Shown piece after piece: positions 1-6,964 of a stretch of DNA of 9,934 nucleotides; position 1 is the stretch's first letter; every line of letters starts with the position of its first letter. Location: the NCBI GenBank assembly GCA_029946045.1, contig JAQSDS010000480.1:1-9934 (forward strand), in the 5' to 3' direction. This DNA comes from Rhodoferax sp. GTDB lineage: Bacteria; Pseudomonadota; Gammaproteobacteria; Burkholderiales; Burkholderiaceae_C. Under the pieces are notes generated by a model. That model was not told where the DNA came from. It did not search any database and saw only the letters and a list, made by a program, of their open reading frames with translations. A program made the translations under genes and the position numbers.

Positions 1-1
1 C

Positions 2-238
2 CCCGAGCTCAGCCTGCAAAGCATGTTGATGGTGGCCGCCGTGATCGCTTGGACCAAGACCCTGGCTTATGTGGGCCTGGTGGCGGTGTTCAGCGTCTGT
101 GCAGGTCTGCTTTACGGCGCCTGGGTGGATGGGCTGGGCTGGCTGCCGTCGCTGCTGGCCCTTGGCGTTTTCGTGGCCGTGCTGGCGGGCACCATGGTGT
201 GGTTGGGGCGCCGTCACATGGGCCGCGCGCCAGCCTGA
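2..238 (+). CDS. Permease of the DUF318/UPF0718 type, C-terminal end only (5' truncated by window)
   Basis: The reading frame is open from base 2 to a TGA at 236-238, giving about 78 residues of the C-terminus of an integral membrane protein whose start lies outside the window. What is visible is a PELSLQS segment, then two hydrophobic stretches (about residues 9-43, containing KTLAYVGLVAVFSVCAGLLYG, and about 49-68) and a basic tail, LGRRHMGRAPA. The pattern 'PE.S...ML..AAVI...KTLAYV.LV..FS...GL.YG' matches the last part of the predicted permeases of the DUF318/UPF0718 (YraQ/ArsP-like) family, some of which export organoarsenicals or other metabolites. The thioredoxin-like gene 27 nt downstream is a frequent partner of these permeases, which supports the call. 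The substrate cannot be told from this fragment. An internal ATG at 23 is not a credible start for a complete protein. Confidence 0.72.
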   Translation, partial: PELSLQSMLMVAAVIAWTKTLAYVGLVAVFSVCAGLLYGAWVDGLGWLPSLLALGVFVAVLAGTMVWLGRRHMGRAPA

Positions 239-265
239 TGTATTGTTACTTCAAGGAGAAAAAAC

Positions 266-502
266 ATGGTCCATATCAAAATCCTCGGACCTGGCTGTGC
301 CAATTGCAGAAAGCTGGAAGCTATCGCCAGAGAGGCCGCAGCAGCCGCCAATGTGCAGGCCGAATTCACCAAGCTAAGCGACATCAAGCAGATCATGCAA
401 TACGACCTGCTGTCGACACCGGGTCTGGTCGTCAACGACAAACTGGTCAGCAGCGGGCGCATTCCGACGGTGGCTGAAGTGCAGAGGTGGCTCACCGCTT
501 GA
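266..502 (+). CDS. Small thioredoxin-like redox protein (redox-active disulfide protein 2 family)
   Basis: This is a complete 78-residue protein with a strong Shine-Dalgarno sequence (AAGGAG at 253-258, seven bases before the ATG). It opens with a beta strand, MVHIKILGPG, directly followed by the redox motif C11-A-N-C14, and has the cis-proline motif S50-T51-P52-G53 before a second strand (LVVNDKLV). The length and the GPGCxxC start are typical of the minimal thioredoxin/glutaredoxin folds of the MTH895/TM0996 type ('redox-active disulfide protein 2', Thioredoxin_3), which lack the extra N-terminal elements of true thioredoxin. The protein has no signal peptide, so it should be cytoplasmic. 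It sits 27 nt behind the permease fragment and is almost certainly cotranscribed with it. A role in reducing or handing a thiol-reactive substrate to the permease is an inference. The fold assignment is solid; the partner and reaction are not. Confidence 0.88.
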   Translation: MVHIKILGPGCANCRKLEAIAREAAAAANVQAEFTKLSDIKQIMQYDLLSTPGLVVNDKLVSSGRIPTVAEVQRWLTA

Positions 503-553
503 CCCTTGCTGTGGATAAGGCACACTTGTGGCTGAACACACAGGAATGACTTC

Positions 554-1183
554 ATGGATGTACCCGCCAGTTTTGAATTTTCCGAATTTGCCAAGGCTCT
601 GATTCACTCGCGCCAGCATGTGGCACCCCGCCGCCTGGTCGATCCGGGTCCATCCACGCCACAAATACAGGAAATTCTTGGCACGGCGGCGGCGGCTCCC
701 GACCACGGTCAATTGTTGCCTTGGCGTTTTGTGCTGGTGCCCGCCGACAAGCGCGCGTTGCTGGCCGAGGTGTTTGGCCTGGCACTGCAAGACCGCGACC
801 CCACGGCCACGCCAGAGCAAATTGAAAATGCCCGTGACAAGGCGCACCGTGCGCCATTTCTGATGTTGGCCATTGCCAGGTTGGTCGGCAGCACGCCCGA
901 GCGAGACGCCCAGCGGCAGGAGTCGGGTGAACTGGCGGTCAGCGATGCCGAGCGTCTGGTGTCGCTGGGGTGTGCTGTTCAAAACGTGTTATTGGCAGCG
1001 CATGCCATGGGCTTTGGCTCTGGGCTCACCAGTGGCCAGGCGCTGGCATCGCCCCAGCTACGTACGCTGTTTGGCATGCATGAACATGAGCAGGCCGTGT
1101 GCTGCATCAACATTGGCACCGTGGCCAAGGGCAGACCGGCACGATTGCGCCCGGATGTGGCGGCCTTTGTCAGCAGCTTGTGA
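554..1183 (+). CDS. Nitroreductase family protein (YdjA-like FMN oxidoreductase)
   Basis: A 209-residue flavoprotein with AGGAA at 542-546, seven bases before the ATG. Family landmarks appear in order: S19-R20 with R26-R27 (the basic phosphate-binding patch for FMN), the A-P-D-H-G-Q-L-L-P-W-R-F block at about 48-59, a helix containing Q143-N144 and MGFGSGLTSG at about 152-161, and the C-terminal IGTVAKGRPAR at about 187-197. The APDHG..PWRF signature separates the YdjA-like subgroup from NfsB or RutE types. It is slightly longer than E. coli YdjA (about 183 aa), mainly at the N-terminus. Family members bind FMN and use NAD(P)H to reduce nitro or quinone compounds in vitro; the physiological substrate of this subgroup is poorly defined. 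The gene follows the thioredoxin-like gene by 51 nt and precedes the DUF3422 gene by 36 nt, so a joint transcript is plausible. Confidence 0.9.
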   Translation: MDVPASFEFSEFAKALIHSRQHVAPRRLVDPGPSTPQIQEILGTAAAAPDHGQLLPWRFVLVPADKRALLAEVFGLALQDRDPTATPEQIENARDKAHRAPFLMLAIARLVGSTPERDAQRQESGELAVSDAERLVSLGCAVQNVLLAAHAMGFGSGLTSGQALASPQLRTLFGMHEHEQAVCCINIGTVAKGRPARLRPDVAAFVSSL

Positions 1184-1219
1184 TGTGGACAAGGTCAAAA
1201 ACTCGGCAAAATAGCGCTC

Positions 1220-2629
1220 ATGCAAACTGCCAATCCGACTGATCCTGTTTCCCCTGTGCTTCACTGCTTGCCGCCGGACGATGCGCAGCGCACGGCGCTG
1301 CACAACGAGGTGCACGCCCGCCCCTCCGCCCGCATCCGCTTGCCAGCGCTGATTGTCTATGTGGCGGTGCTCAACGAGGGTGTGAGCCGCGAAGCCGAAT
1401 GTGCCCACTTGAACCGCCTCCCCGGCCAGGACGAACTGAGCCCCGAGCGCCTGCAGGACAATTTCTTGCGTTTGCGGCTCGACGGCTACACCGTCAAGTG
1501 GGAACGTCACAGTGAATTTACCCGTTACTCCATCGTCCAACCGCTGCCCGGCGAGGCCTTGTTGGGTGCTTCAGAGCCTGATTTGCTGCACCGTCTGGCG
1601 GTTCCCCGGCAGTGGTTGGCGCAGATACCGGGCCGCACGGTGGCCGCGGTGCAATTGGCCATGCTCAATGCGCCGCTCGACAACGCCACCGCCTTGATGG
1701 CGCAAGCGGTGAACTGGCTGGGTGGGCGCACCGTGGTGGCCTCTTTGCTCGGCAGCAACGCCGCCAACGGCGCGGGGCAGGGCGTTGAGCCTGCCAACCG
1801 CCACGGGTACGAACACCCGATGGGACATTCTTGGGCCTTGACGCAGTTCCGACTGCAGCCTGATGGTTTTGAGCGCATGCTGGTAATCGCGCCCGAAGGC
1901 ACCAGCCAAACCCGTGCCGGTCGTATTGCCGCGCGCCTATTGGAGCTTGAAACCTACCGCCTGATGGCACTGCGCGGCCTGCCAGTGGTCAAGGCCCTGG
2001 GGCCGATGCTGGCGCAGGCAGAAAACGACTTGGTGCGCATCACCGCCCAGTTGGAAAACAAGTCGGCCTCTGACCAGCAATTGCTCGACACCCTGGTGTC
2101 ACTGGCTGCAGGTGTGGAGCGAGCCACCGCCGCCAACAGTTACCGCTTTGCAGCTTCGCAGGCCTATTACGCGCTGGTCAATCAGCGCATCAGGGAGTTG
2201 CGTGAAAAAGCCATCCCTGGCACGCAAACCATGGGTGAATTCATGCAGCGCCGCTTGTCACCGGCCATGGCCACCGTGGCGGCCACCGGCCAAAGGCTGG
2301 CCTCGCTGTCGGAGCGGGTGGCCCGCGCCAGCGACTTGCTGCGTACCCGGGTGGACATTGCCACCGAGGTGCAAAACCAGCAGTTGCTGGAAAAGCTCAC
2401 CCGTGGCCAGGAACTGCAACTGCGCCTGCAAAGCACAGTCGAAGGCCTGTCGATTGCCGCCATTTCGTATTACGTGATCAGCCTGCTGCTCTATGCCGGC
2501 AAGGCGCTCAAGGCAGCGGGCCTGCCGATCAACCCCGAAATGGCCGCCGGGGCCCTGGTGCCGGTGGTGTTGTGGGCGGTCTGGCGCACCACACGGCGCA
2601 TCCACGCCAAGTTGCAGACAGGTCATTAA
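1220..2629 (+). CDS. DUF3422 family protein, predicted membrane-anchored
   Basis: A 469-residue protein recognised as DUF3422 by its N-terminal block H28-N-E-V-H-A-R-P35 followed by a hydrophobic strand (LPALIVYVAVLNEG, about 41-54), and by its overall plan. A mixed N-terminal half is followed by a long, probably helical region (about 240-405) rich in Leu, Gln, Arg and Glu that could form coiled coils. Two hydrophobic segments close the protein (about 411-428, AAISYYVISLLLYAG, and about 441-456, AGALVPVVLWAVWRTT), ahead of a basic tail RRIHAKLQTGH. This suggests a C-terminal hairpin anchor in the inner membrane with most of the protein in the cytoplasm. No biochemical function is established for the family as far as I know. 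The start ATG has no clear Shine-Dalgarno sequence (AAAATAGCGCTC precedes it), so expression may be low or coupled to the nitroreductase 36 nt upstream. The family call is firm; the function is unknown. Confidence 0.87.
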   Translation: MQTANPTDPVSPVLHCLPPDDAQRTALHNEVHARPSARIRLPALIVYVAVLNEGVSREAECAHLNRLPGQDELSPERLQDNFLRLRLDGYTVKWERHSEFTRYSIVQPLPGEALLGASEPDLLHRLAVPRQWLAQIPGRTVAAVQLAMLNAPLDNATALMAQAVNWLGGRTVVASLLGSNAANGAGQGVEPANRHGYEHPMGHSWALTQFRLQPDGFERMLVIAPEGTSQTRAGRIAARLLELETYRLMALRGLPVVKALGPMLAQAENDLVRITAQLENKSASDQQLLDTLVSLAAGVERATAANSYRFAASQAYYALVNQRIRELREKAIPGTQTMGEFMQRRLSPAMATVAATGQRLASLSERVARASDLLRTRVDIATEVQNQQLLEKLTRGQELQLRLQSTVEGLSIAAISYYVISLLLYAGKALKAAGLPINPEMAAGALVPVVLWAVWRTTRRIHAKLQTGH

Positions 2630-2700
2630 GCGCCTCAAAATTGATATATGTCAGCTGCTTGGCGCTGCGCATGGAGCGTAATAGGACATTCAAAAAAATT
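2629..2700. repeat. Possible degenerate intergenic repeat with inverted arms (Comamonadaceae-like)
   Basis: The gap between the DUF3422 gene and the thioesterase gene contains AGCGCC (2629-2634) and its complement GGCGCT (2661-2666) enclosing 26 bases. The enclosed stretch runs TCAAAATTGATATATGTCAG and continues CTGCTT. Further on come CGCTGCGCATGGAGCG and an A-rich run before the ribosome binding site. The 'TCAAAATTGAT...AGCTGCTT.GCGCT' wording resembles a short repeat I recall from many intergenic regions of Comamonadaceae, here with a few inserted bases. That resemblance is from memory and has not been aligned. There is no T-run after the stem on the + strand, so it is not a typical intrinsic terminator. 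Confidence 0.35.
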
Positions 2701-2712
2701 GATTCACTGACC

Positions 2713-2717
2713 AGGAG
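2713..2717 (+). promoter_or_regulatory. Ribosome binding site that selects the GTG start of the thioesterase
   Basis: AGGAG at 2713-2717 lies six bases before GTG (2724) but only two bases before an out-of-frame ATG (2720). Normal spacing therefore favours the GTG. That frame also carries the recognisable protein, while the ATG frame stops after 23 codons. Confidence 0.75.
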
Positions 2718-2723
2718 ACATGC

Positions 2724-3194
2724 GTGAAAGCCTTCCAGGACTACTACCCAGAAAATCTGTCACATTGTTATGGCTGCGGCGCCAAAAATGACCAGGGCCA
2801 CCGCATCAAGACCTTCTGGGACGGTGACGAGACCGTGACCCGTTTCACCCCGGAGCCGTATCACACGGCGGTGCCGGGCTTTACCTATGGCGGCTTGCTG
2901 GCATCGCTGATCGACTGCCACAGCACCGGCACTGCGGCTGCGGCCATGTACCAGCAGGCGGGGCGCGCCATGGACACACTGCCAGCGTTTCGCTTTGTCA
3001 CTGGTTCGCTGCACGTCGACTTCCTCAAACCGACCCCGATCACTGAAACGCTGGAAATTCGCGGCCGGGTGAAAGAAATCAAGGGCCGCAAGGTGGTGAT
3101 CGAATCCACCGTCTACGCTGGGGGGGTGGCCACTGCGCGCGGCGAGGTGGTGGCGATCCAGATGCCCGAGAACTTTGGCGTGGCATCAGCCTGA
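2724..3194 (+). CDS. PaaI-like hotdog-fold thioesterase
   Basis: A 156-residue single hotdog domain starting at GTG, chosen from the ribosome binding site spacing. The N-terminus carries C15-Y-G-C18-G followed by K-N-D-Q-G, the 'CFGCGxxNPxGL'-type signature of one PaaI-like subgroup. Next comes the hotdog helix motif G52-F-T-Y-G-G-L-L-A-S-L-I-D64, in which the G-G pair and D64 correspond to the active-site loop and the acidic residue of related acyl-CoA thioesterases; Y55 stands where many relatives have His. The strands RFVTGSLHVDFLKPTPI (about 90-106) and VVIESTVYAGGVATARGEVVAIQ (about 124-146) complete the fold. Such enzymes hydrolyse acyl- or aryl-CoA esters in the cytoplasm; the substrate here is unknown. 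The gene stands between the DUF3422 gene and glgC with 40-100 nt gaps and has no evident functional link to either. Confidence 0.85.
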   Translation: MKAFQDYYPENLSHCYGCGAKNDQGHRIKTFWDGDETVTRFTPEPYHTAVPGFTYGGLLASLIDCHSTGTAAAAMYQQAGRAMDTLPAFRFVTGSLHVDFLKPTPITETLEIRGRVKEIKGRKVVIESTVYAGGVATARGEVVAIQMPENFGVASA

Positions 3195-3237
3195 GTGCCG
3201 CAGTTTTATGTGTTCATGACAACATGGGAGTGCCATC

Positions 3238-4548
3238 ATGGCCAGCAATCAAGAAATCGCAGCGGGTGAGCGCAGAGCGCAGGACCCGCGATTTGTCAGC
3301 CAGTTAACACACAACACCTTTGCGCTGATTCTGGCGGGTGGGCGTGGTAGTCGCTTGCATGAGCTGACTGACTTTCGCGCCAAGCCGGCGGTGCCATTTG
3401 GTGGCAAGTTCCGCATCATCGACTTCACCCTGTCCAATTGCGTCAACTCGGGCGTGCGCCGGGTCGGGGTAGCCACGCAATACAAGTCGCAAAGCCTGAT
3501 CCGGCATTTGCAACTGGGCTGGAGTTTTCTGGACGGCCGCCTCAACGAGTTCATTGAGATCATGCCGGCGCAGCAGCAGTCTGATGAAGTGCACTGGTAC
3601 CAGGGCACGGCCGATGCAGTGTTTCAGAACCTGCGTGAAATTCGCCATGCCCGACCCGAATATGTGCTGATTCTGTCGGGCGACCACATTTACCGCATGG
3701 ACTACGGCCGCGTGCTGGCCGCCCACGTGGCGCGCCAGGCCGACCTGACCGTGGCCTGCATTGAGGTGCCGCTGGCTGAGGCCAGCAGCTTTGGCGTGAT
3801 GTCGGTCGATGAGGAAGGCCGGGTGCGCGAGTTCACCGAAAAGCCGGCCCAGCCGCAAGCCATGCCTGGTGATCCTGCCAAAGCGCTTGCCAGCATGGGC
3901 ATTTATGTCTTCAACACCAACTTTTTGATTGAGCAATTACTCCGCGACGCCGACGACCCCAAGTCGAGCCATGATTTCGGCAAGGACATCATTCCGCACT
4001 GCGTCAAACGCTATCGCACCTTCGCCCAGAATTTTGCCGAGAGCTGTGTCAGTGAGCCAGACAAGCCACCCTATTGGCGCGATGTGGGCACGCTGGATGC
4101 CTATTGGTCCGCCAATATGGACCTGATACAGGTCACCCCCGACCTCAATCTGTACTCTGACAACTGGCCGATTTGGACCTGGCAACCGCAGACACCCCCT
4201 GCCAAGTTTATTTTTGATGACGACACCCGCCGTGGCCAGGCGGTGGATTCAATGGTCGCTGGCGGCTGTATTGTCAGTGGTGCCACAGTGCGCCGCTCCA
4301 TGCTGTTTTCCGGGGTGCATGTGCACAGTTATGCCAACATCGAAGACTCGATGATCCTGCCCAATGTGCAGGTAGGTCGGCACTGCATTTTGAAGAAATG
4401 CATCGTTGATAAAAATTGTGTCCTGCCCGAGGGCACCGTGATTGGCATGGACCCCGTGCAGGATAAAAAGCGCTTTCGGGTGACCGACTCGGGTATCACA
4501 CTGGTCACCAAAGAGATGTTGGGGCAGGGCTTGAAGGGGATTCGCTGA
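3238..4548 (+). CDS. glgC: Glucose-1-phosphate adenylyltransferase (ADP-glucose pyrophosphorylase)
   Basis: A 436-residue enzyme, close to the 431 of E. coli GlgC, that makes ADP-glucose from ATP and glucose-1-phosphate, the committed step of bacterial glycogen synthesis. Landmarks in order are the nucleotide-binding loop I31-L-A-G-G-R-G-S-R-L40, A48-K49-[16 protein letters not shown] (120-128), [11 protein letters not shown] (147-157), the sugar-phosphate region FTEKP (199-203), SMGIYVF (219-225), HDFGKDIIP (245-253) and [15 protein letters not shown]-terminal left-handed beta-helix follows, from about residue 330 ([10 protein letters not shown]...). GGGAG at 3226-3230 lies seven bases before the ATG. 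No glgA, glgB or glgP is in the window, so the gene is separated from the rest of the pathway here. Compared with the E. coli sequence as I remember it, the residue aligned with the fructose-1,6-bisphosphate-binding Lys39 is F46, which suggests a different activator. Confidence 0.97.
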   Translation: MASNQEIAAGERRAQDPRFVSQLTHNTFALILAGGRGSRLHELTDFRAKPAVPFGGKFRIIDFTLSNCVNSGVRRVGVATQYKSQSLIRHLQLGWSFLDGRLNEFIEIMPAQQQSDEVHWYQGTADAVFQNLREIRHARPEYVLILSGDHIYRMDYGRVLAAHVARQADLTVACIEVPLAEASSFGVMSVDEEGRVREFTEKPAQPQAMPGDPAKALASMGIYVFNTNFLIEQLLRDADDPKSSHDFGKDIIPHCVKRYRTFAQNFAESCVSEPDKPPYWRDVGTLDAYWSANMDLIQVTPDLNLYSDNWPIWTWQPQTPPAKFIFDDDTRRGQAVDSMVAGGCIVSGATVRRSMLFSGVHVHSYANIEDSMILPNVQVGRHCILKKCIVDKNCVLPEGTVIGMDPVQDKKRFRVTDSGITLVTKEMLGQGLKGIR

Positions 4549-4608
4549 GCTCGTCCTCGCAGCGACTATTGCAGAATCCCTGCACCAAATCATACTTAAG
4601 CAACTACG

Positions 4609-4616
4609 TATATTAT
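4609..4616 (+). promoter_or_regulatory. Possible -10 element of the rhodanese gene
   Basis: TATATTAT stands out in the otherwise GC-rich gap between glgC and the rhodanese gene and lies about 36 bases before the ATG. No good -35 hexamer is present 16-18 bases upstream (AATCAT and CAAATC are poor), so this is a weak prediction. Confidence 0.25.
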
Positions 4617-4651
4617 CGGCAGCCTATCAACTCCCGATTGGAACGCGCCTG

Positions 4652-5032
4652 ATGAAAACTGCCCACGACCTTGTTGCTGCTGCCAAAGCCCACATACAGG
4701 AAATCCCGGTCACGGATGCCGAGCAAGCCATCCGGGAGGCCGACGTGCTGTTGGATGTGCGCGAAGCCGATGAATTCGCCGCCGGTCATCTGGCCGGTGC
4801 CGTGCACATTTCACGCGGCATGCTGGAGTTCAAATTCAGCGCCAATCCGGCGCTGCAGGCGCGCGACCTCAACATTCTGCTGTACTGCAAAACCAGCGGT
4901 CGTGCCGCGCTGGCTGCAGCCGCTTTGCATGACATGGGCTACCTGAATGTGAAGTCGATTGCCGGCGGTTTTGATGCCTGGGCGGCCGCAGGCAAACCGG
5001 TTGCCAAGCCCGAGATACCGTCGTTCGAGTAA
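4652..5032 (+). CDS. Single-domain rhodanese-like sulfurtransferase
   Basis: A 126-residue protein made of one rhodanese domain: VLLDVREADEFAAGHLAGAVHISRG (about 32-56), a variable middle, and the active-site loop L77-Y-C79-K-T-S-G-R84 with the catalytic cysteine at the expected place. The closing motif is IAGGFDAWAAAGKPV (about 103-117). The CKTSGR loop has six residues, typical of thiosulfate sulfurtransferases of the GlpE/PspE size class rather than Cdc25-type phosphatases. The protein has no signal peptide, so it should be cytoplasmic. It could pass sulfane sulfur from thiosulfate to an acceptor thiol; the physiological partner is unknown. It begins 103 nt after glgC with only a weak Shine-Dalgarno sequence (GGAAC about ten bases before the ATG) and ends seven bases from the convergent ABC ATPase gene. 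The AT-rich TATATTAT at 4609-4616 may belong to its own promoter. Confidence 0.9.
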   Translation: MKTAHDLVAAAKAHIQEIPVTDAEQAIREADVLLDVREADEFAAGHLAGAVHISRGMLEFKFSANPALQARDLNILLYCKTSGRAALAAAALHDMGYLNVKSIAGGFDAWAAAGKPVAKPEIPSFE

Positions 5033-5039
5033 AACGCCG

Positions 5040-5774
5040 CTAATCCAACGCGCGGCCTTCGCCCGCTTCTTCCACCGTTTGCCCGTCCCTGATGTGGTAG
5101 ATGCGCTTGAAGGTGGGAATGATTTTTTCGTCGTGCGTCACCACGATGATCGCCGTGTGGGCCTGAACGGCCATCTGGTTCAGGATGCGCATCACGCCCA
5201 GGGCGCGCTCGCTGTCGAGTGGTGCGGTGGGTTCGTCGGCCAAGATGACTGGCGGACGGTTTGCCAAGGCCCGGGCAATCGACACCCGTTGTTGCTCGCC
5301 ACCCGACAGCTGTGAGGGTTCGGCTTTGGCGCGGTGCTGCACATCCAGCGCGGTGAGCAGTTCCAGCGCACGGGCGCGTGACAGTGCGTTTGGCACACCC
5401 GCCAGCATCGGCAGCAGGGCCACGTTGTCGGTCACATCCAGAAACGGGATCAGGTAGGGAGCCTGAAAAATAAAGCCAATGCGGTCACGCCGGAGCGCGC
5501 GCAGGTCAGGCACTTTCCAACCGTTGTCGTAAATCACATCGGTGCCCAGGGTCATGCGCCCCGAGGTCGGTTCGATGATGGCGCCCAGGCATTTGAGCAG
5601 CGTGCTTTTGCCGGAACCAGAGGGCCCGACCAGCCCCACCACCTCGCCCGGCGCCACCACCAGATTGACATTTTTAAGCGCTTCAACAGCACTGTCACCC
5701 TTGCCATAAACCTTGCGCAGGCCTTCGATGCGGATGCCGCCGGGGACTGATTGTGTTGCATTCATGGTGATCAT
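5040..5774 (-). CDS. ABC transporter ATP-binding protein (DevA/LolD/MacB type)
   Basis: A 244-residue ATPase that powers the export system encoded by the genes before it. From the chosen start it shows Walker A G50-PSGSGKST58, the Q-loop F101-I-F-Q104, signature L156-S-G-G-E160 with QQRVSIARAL, Walker B V176-I-L-A-D-E181 followed by PTAPLDS, and the switch histidine H214 in VVTHD. The region after the Q-loop (APYLIPFLDVTDNVALLPML) is typical of ATPases that pair with FtsX/MacB-type permeases. I place the start at 5774: its ATG overlaps the permease stop as ATGA and GAGG lies seven bases upstream. An ATG nine bases further in (5765) is possible. An open frame extends back to 5840, but that part only overlaps the permease. 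This is the last gene of the operon and ends seven bases from the convergent rhodanese gene. Confidence 0.94.
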   Translation of the reverse strand: MITMNATQSVPGGIRIEGLRKVYGKGDSAVEALKNVNLVVAPGEVVGLVGPSGSGKSTLLKCLGAIIEPTSGRMTLGTDVIYDNGWKVPDLRALRRDRIGFIFQAPYLIPFLDVTDNVALLPMLAGVPNALSRARALELLTALDVQHRAKAEPSQLSGGEQQRVSIARALANRPPVILADEPTAPLDSERALGVMRILNQMAVQAHTAIIVVTHDEKIIPTFKRIYHIRDGQTVEEAGEGRALD

Positions 5775-6964
5775 CCAATCGCCTCGGCCGGGTCGACCTT
5801 GAGCGCCGCACGGATGGCCAGCGTGCTGGCCAGGGCGCAAATGAGCATGGTGGCGAGCAGGCCGGTGACGGCATCTCCTGGCATCAGCAGCACATATTTT
5901 GGAAAGATCGGTGCCCAGGCAGTGGCCACGATTTTTCCCACTATGAAACCGATCAGCCCGAGGCCCAGGGCCTGCTGCAGGATCATGCCGGCTATGGTGG
6001 AATTGCGCGTTCCAATCAGCTTGAGCACCGCAATTTCGCGGATTTTTCCGAGCGTCATGGTGTAGATGATGAAAGCCACAATGGCGGCGCTCACCACCGC
6101 CAGAATGGCCAGAAACATGCCGATCTGGCGGGCCGAGGTGGCAATCAGCTTGGCCACCAGAATGTCTTCCATGCCGGCGTGGGTGTAGACCTGCACATGC
6201 TTCCAGCGCGTCAGCGCCTCAGCCACGTCGTCGGGCTGCCAGCCCGGCTGCAATTGCACCAGCACGGCGTTGACGTTGTGGCTGCTGGTTTGCAGATTTT
6301 GCACCGCATCCAGCAAACCCGGCACGCCGGAGCGGTTGAAGGCCGGGTTGGCTGCGGTGCGGGTGCGGTCGTTGACGATGCTGTCGTTGTCTTTCAGAAA
6401 CTGCGCTTCCTGCGCGTCCTTGAGCGGTACAAACAGCATCGGGTCGCCGCCCGAAGACACCATGCGCTGCGTTAGCCCGACCACGGTGTAGCTGTGCCGG
6501 CGCACGCGTACCGCGTCGCCCAACTTGAGGCCGGTCTTGACATCGGCCACGGCTTCGTAGTGGTCGCGGGTGAGCTGGCGCCCCGCCACCAGATAAGCCG
6601 GCGCACCGGGTTTGCCGGGCTCAACGCCAACCACCATGGTGCGGGCCTCCTCGCCGTTGGGGCGCTGCACCTGCATGGTGAGGTAGGTCACGTTGGCGGC
6701 TTGCGCCACGCCGGGCATGCCACGCACGCTGCGCACCACGTCGTCCTTGATGCTGGACGACTCCGCATACGGCCCCTGGGTGTCCTTTTGCACCACCCAC
6801 AGGTCAGCCTGGCTGTTGGTCAGCAGGGCCTGGGCGTCGTCCACCATGCCGCGGTAGATGCCAGCCATCGAAAGCGTCACGCCAATCAGCAAGCCCAGGC
6901 CCAGGCCGGTCAGGGCAAACTTGCCCCAACCATGCAGGATGTCGCGTCCGGCCAGGCTGATCAT
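5771..6964 (-). CDS. ABC transporter permease, FtsX/MacB (DevC-like) family
   Basis: A 397-residue inner-membrane protein with the FtsX-family plan. TM1 lies at about residues 16-36, after an N-terminal amphipathic stretch (MISLAGRDILHGWGKF). A periplasmic domain of about 235 residues follows (about 40-275, MacB_PCD-like), then three TM helices at about 281-304, 325-350 and 363-385. Between TM2 and TM3 is the conserved cytoplasmic coupling segment G306-K-I-R-E-I-A-V-L-K-L-I-G-T-R320, and the C-terminus is the family-typical DPAEAIG. Such permeases do not form a classic channel but transmit ATP-driven movement to a periplasmic adaptor, here presumably the HlyD-like protein encoded directly upstream. 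Its ATG (6964) overlaps the stop of that gene as ATGA, with GAGG about eight bases before. The substrate is unknown; lipids, peptides, antibiotics and siderophores are all exported by relatives. Confidence 0.92.
   Translation of the reverse strand: MISLAGRDILHGWGKFALTGLGLGLLIGVTLSMAGIYRGMVDDAQALLTNSQADLWVVQKDTQGPYAESSSIKDDVVRSVRGMPGVAQAANVTYLTMQVQRPNGEEARTMVVGVEPGKPGAPAYLVAGRQLTRDHYEAVADVKTGLKLGDAVRVRRHSYTVVGLTQRMVSSGGDPMLFVPLKDAQEAQFLKDNDSIVNDRTRTAANPAFNRSGVPGLLDAVQNLQTSSHNVNAVLVQLQPGWQPDDVAEALTRWKHVQVYTHAGMEDILVAKLIATSARQIGMFLAILAVVSAAIVAFIIYTMTLGKIREIAVLKLIGTRNSTIAGMILQQALGLGLIGFIVGKIVATAWAPIFPKYVLLMPGDAVTGLLATMLICALASTLAIRAALKVDPAEAIG

Noticed and set aside
510..518. Perfect DnaA-box 9-mer (TGTGGATAA, reverse of TTATCCACA) between the thioredoxin-like and nitroreductase genes
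   Set aside because: A single 9-mer with no cluster of further boxes, no AT-rich unwinding region and no dnaA/dnaN neighbours; chance occurrence in about 10 kb is not rare.
374..982. Open frame of 202 codons on the - strand across the thioredoxin-like and nitroreductase genes
   Set aside because: It overlaps two well-supported genes on the other strand and its translation has no recognisable domain.
3304..3936. Open frame of 210 codons on the - strand inside glgC
   Set aside because: It is antisense to an unmistakable glgC, has low-complexity His/Arg/Gln-rich translation and no family resemblance; it is a by-product of GC-rich codon use.
4543..4565. TCGCTG/CAGCGA inverted repeat at the end of glgC as a terminator
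   Set aside because: Only six base pairs around a 12-base loop and no T-run afterwards.
5775..5840. Longer N-terminus for the ABC ATPase starting at 5840
   Set aside because: The additional 22 residues lie entirely over the end of the permease gene and read as arginine/glycine-rich frame shadow; the ATGA start at 5774 has GAGG in the right place.
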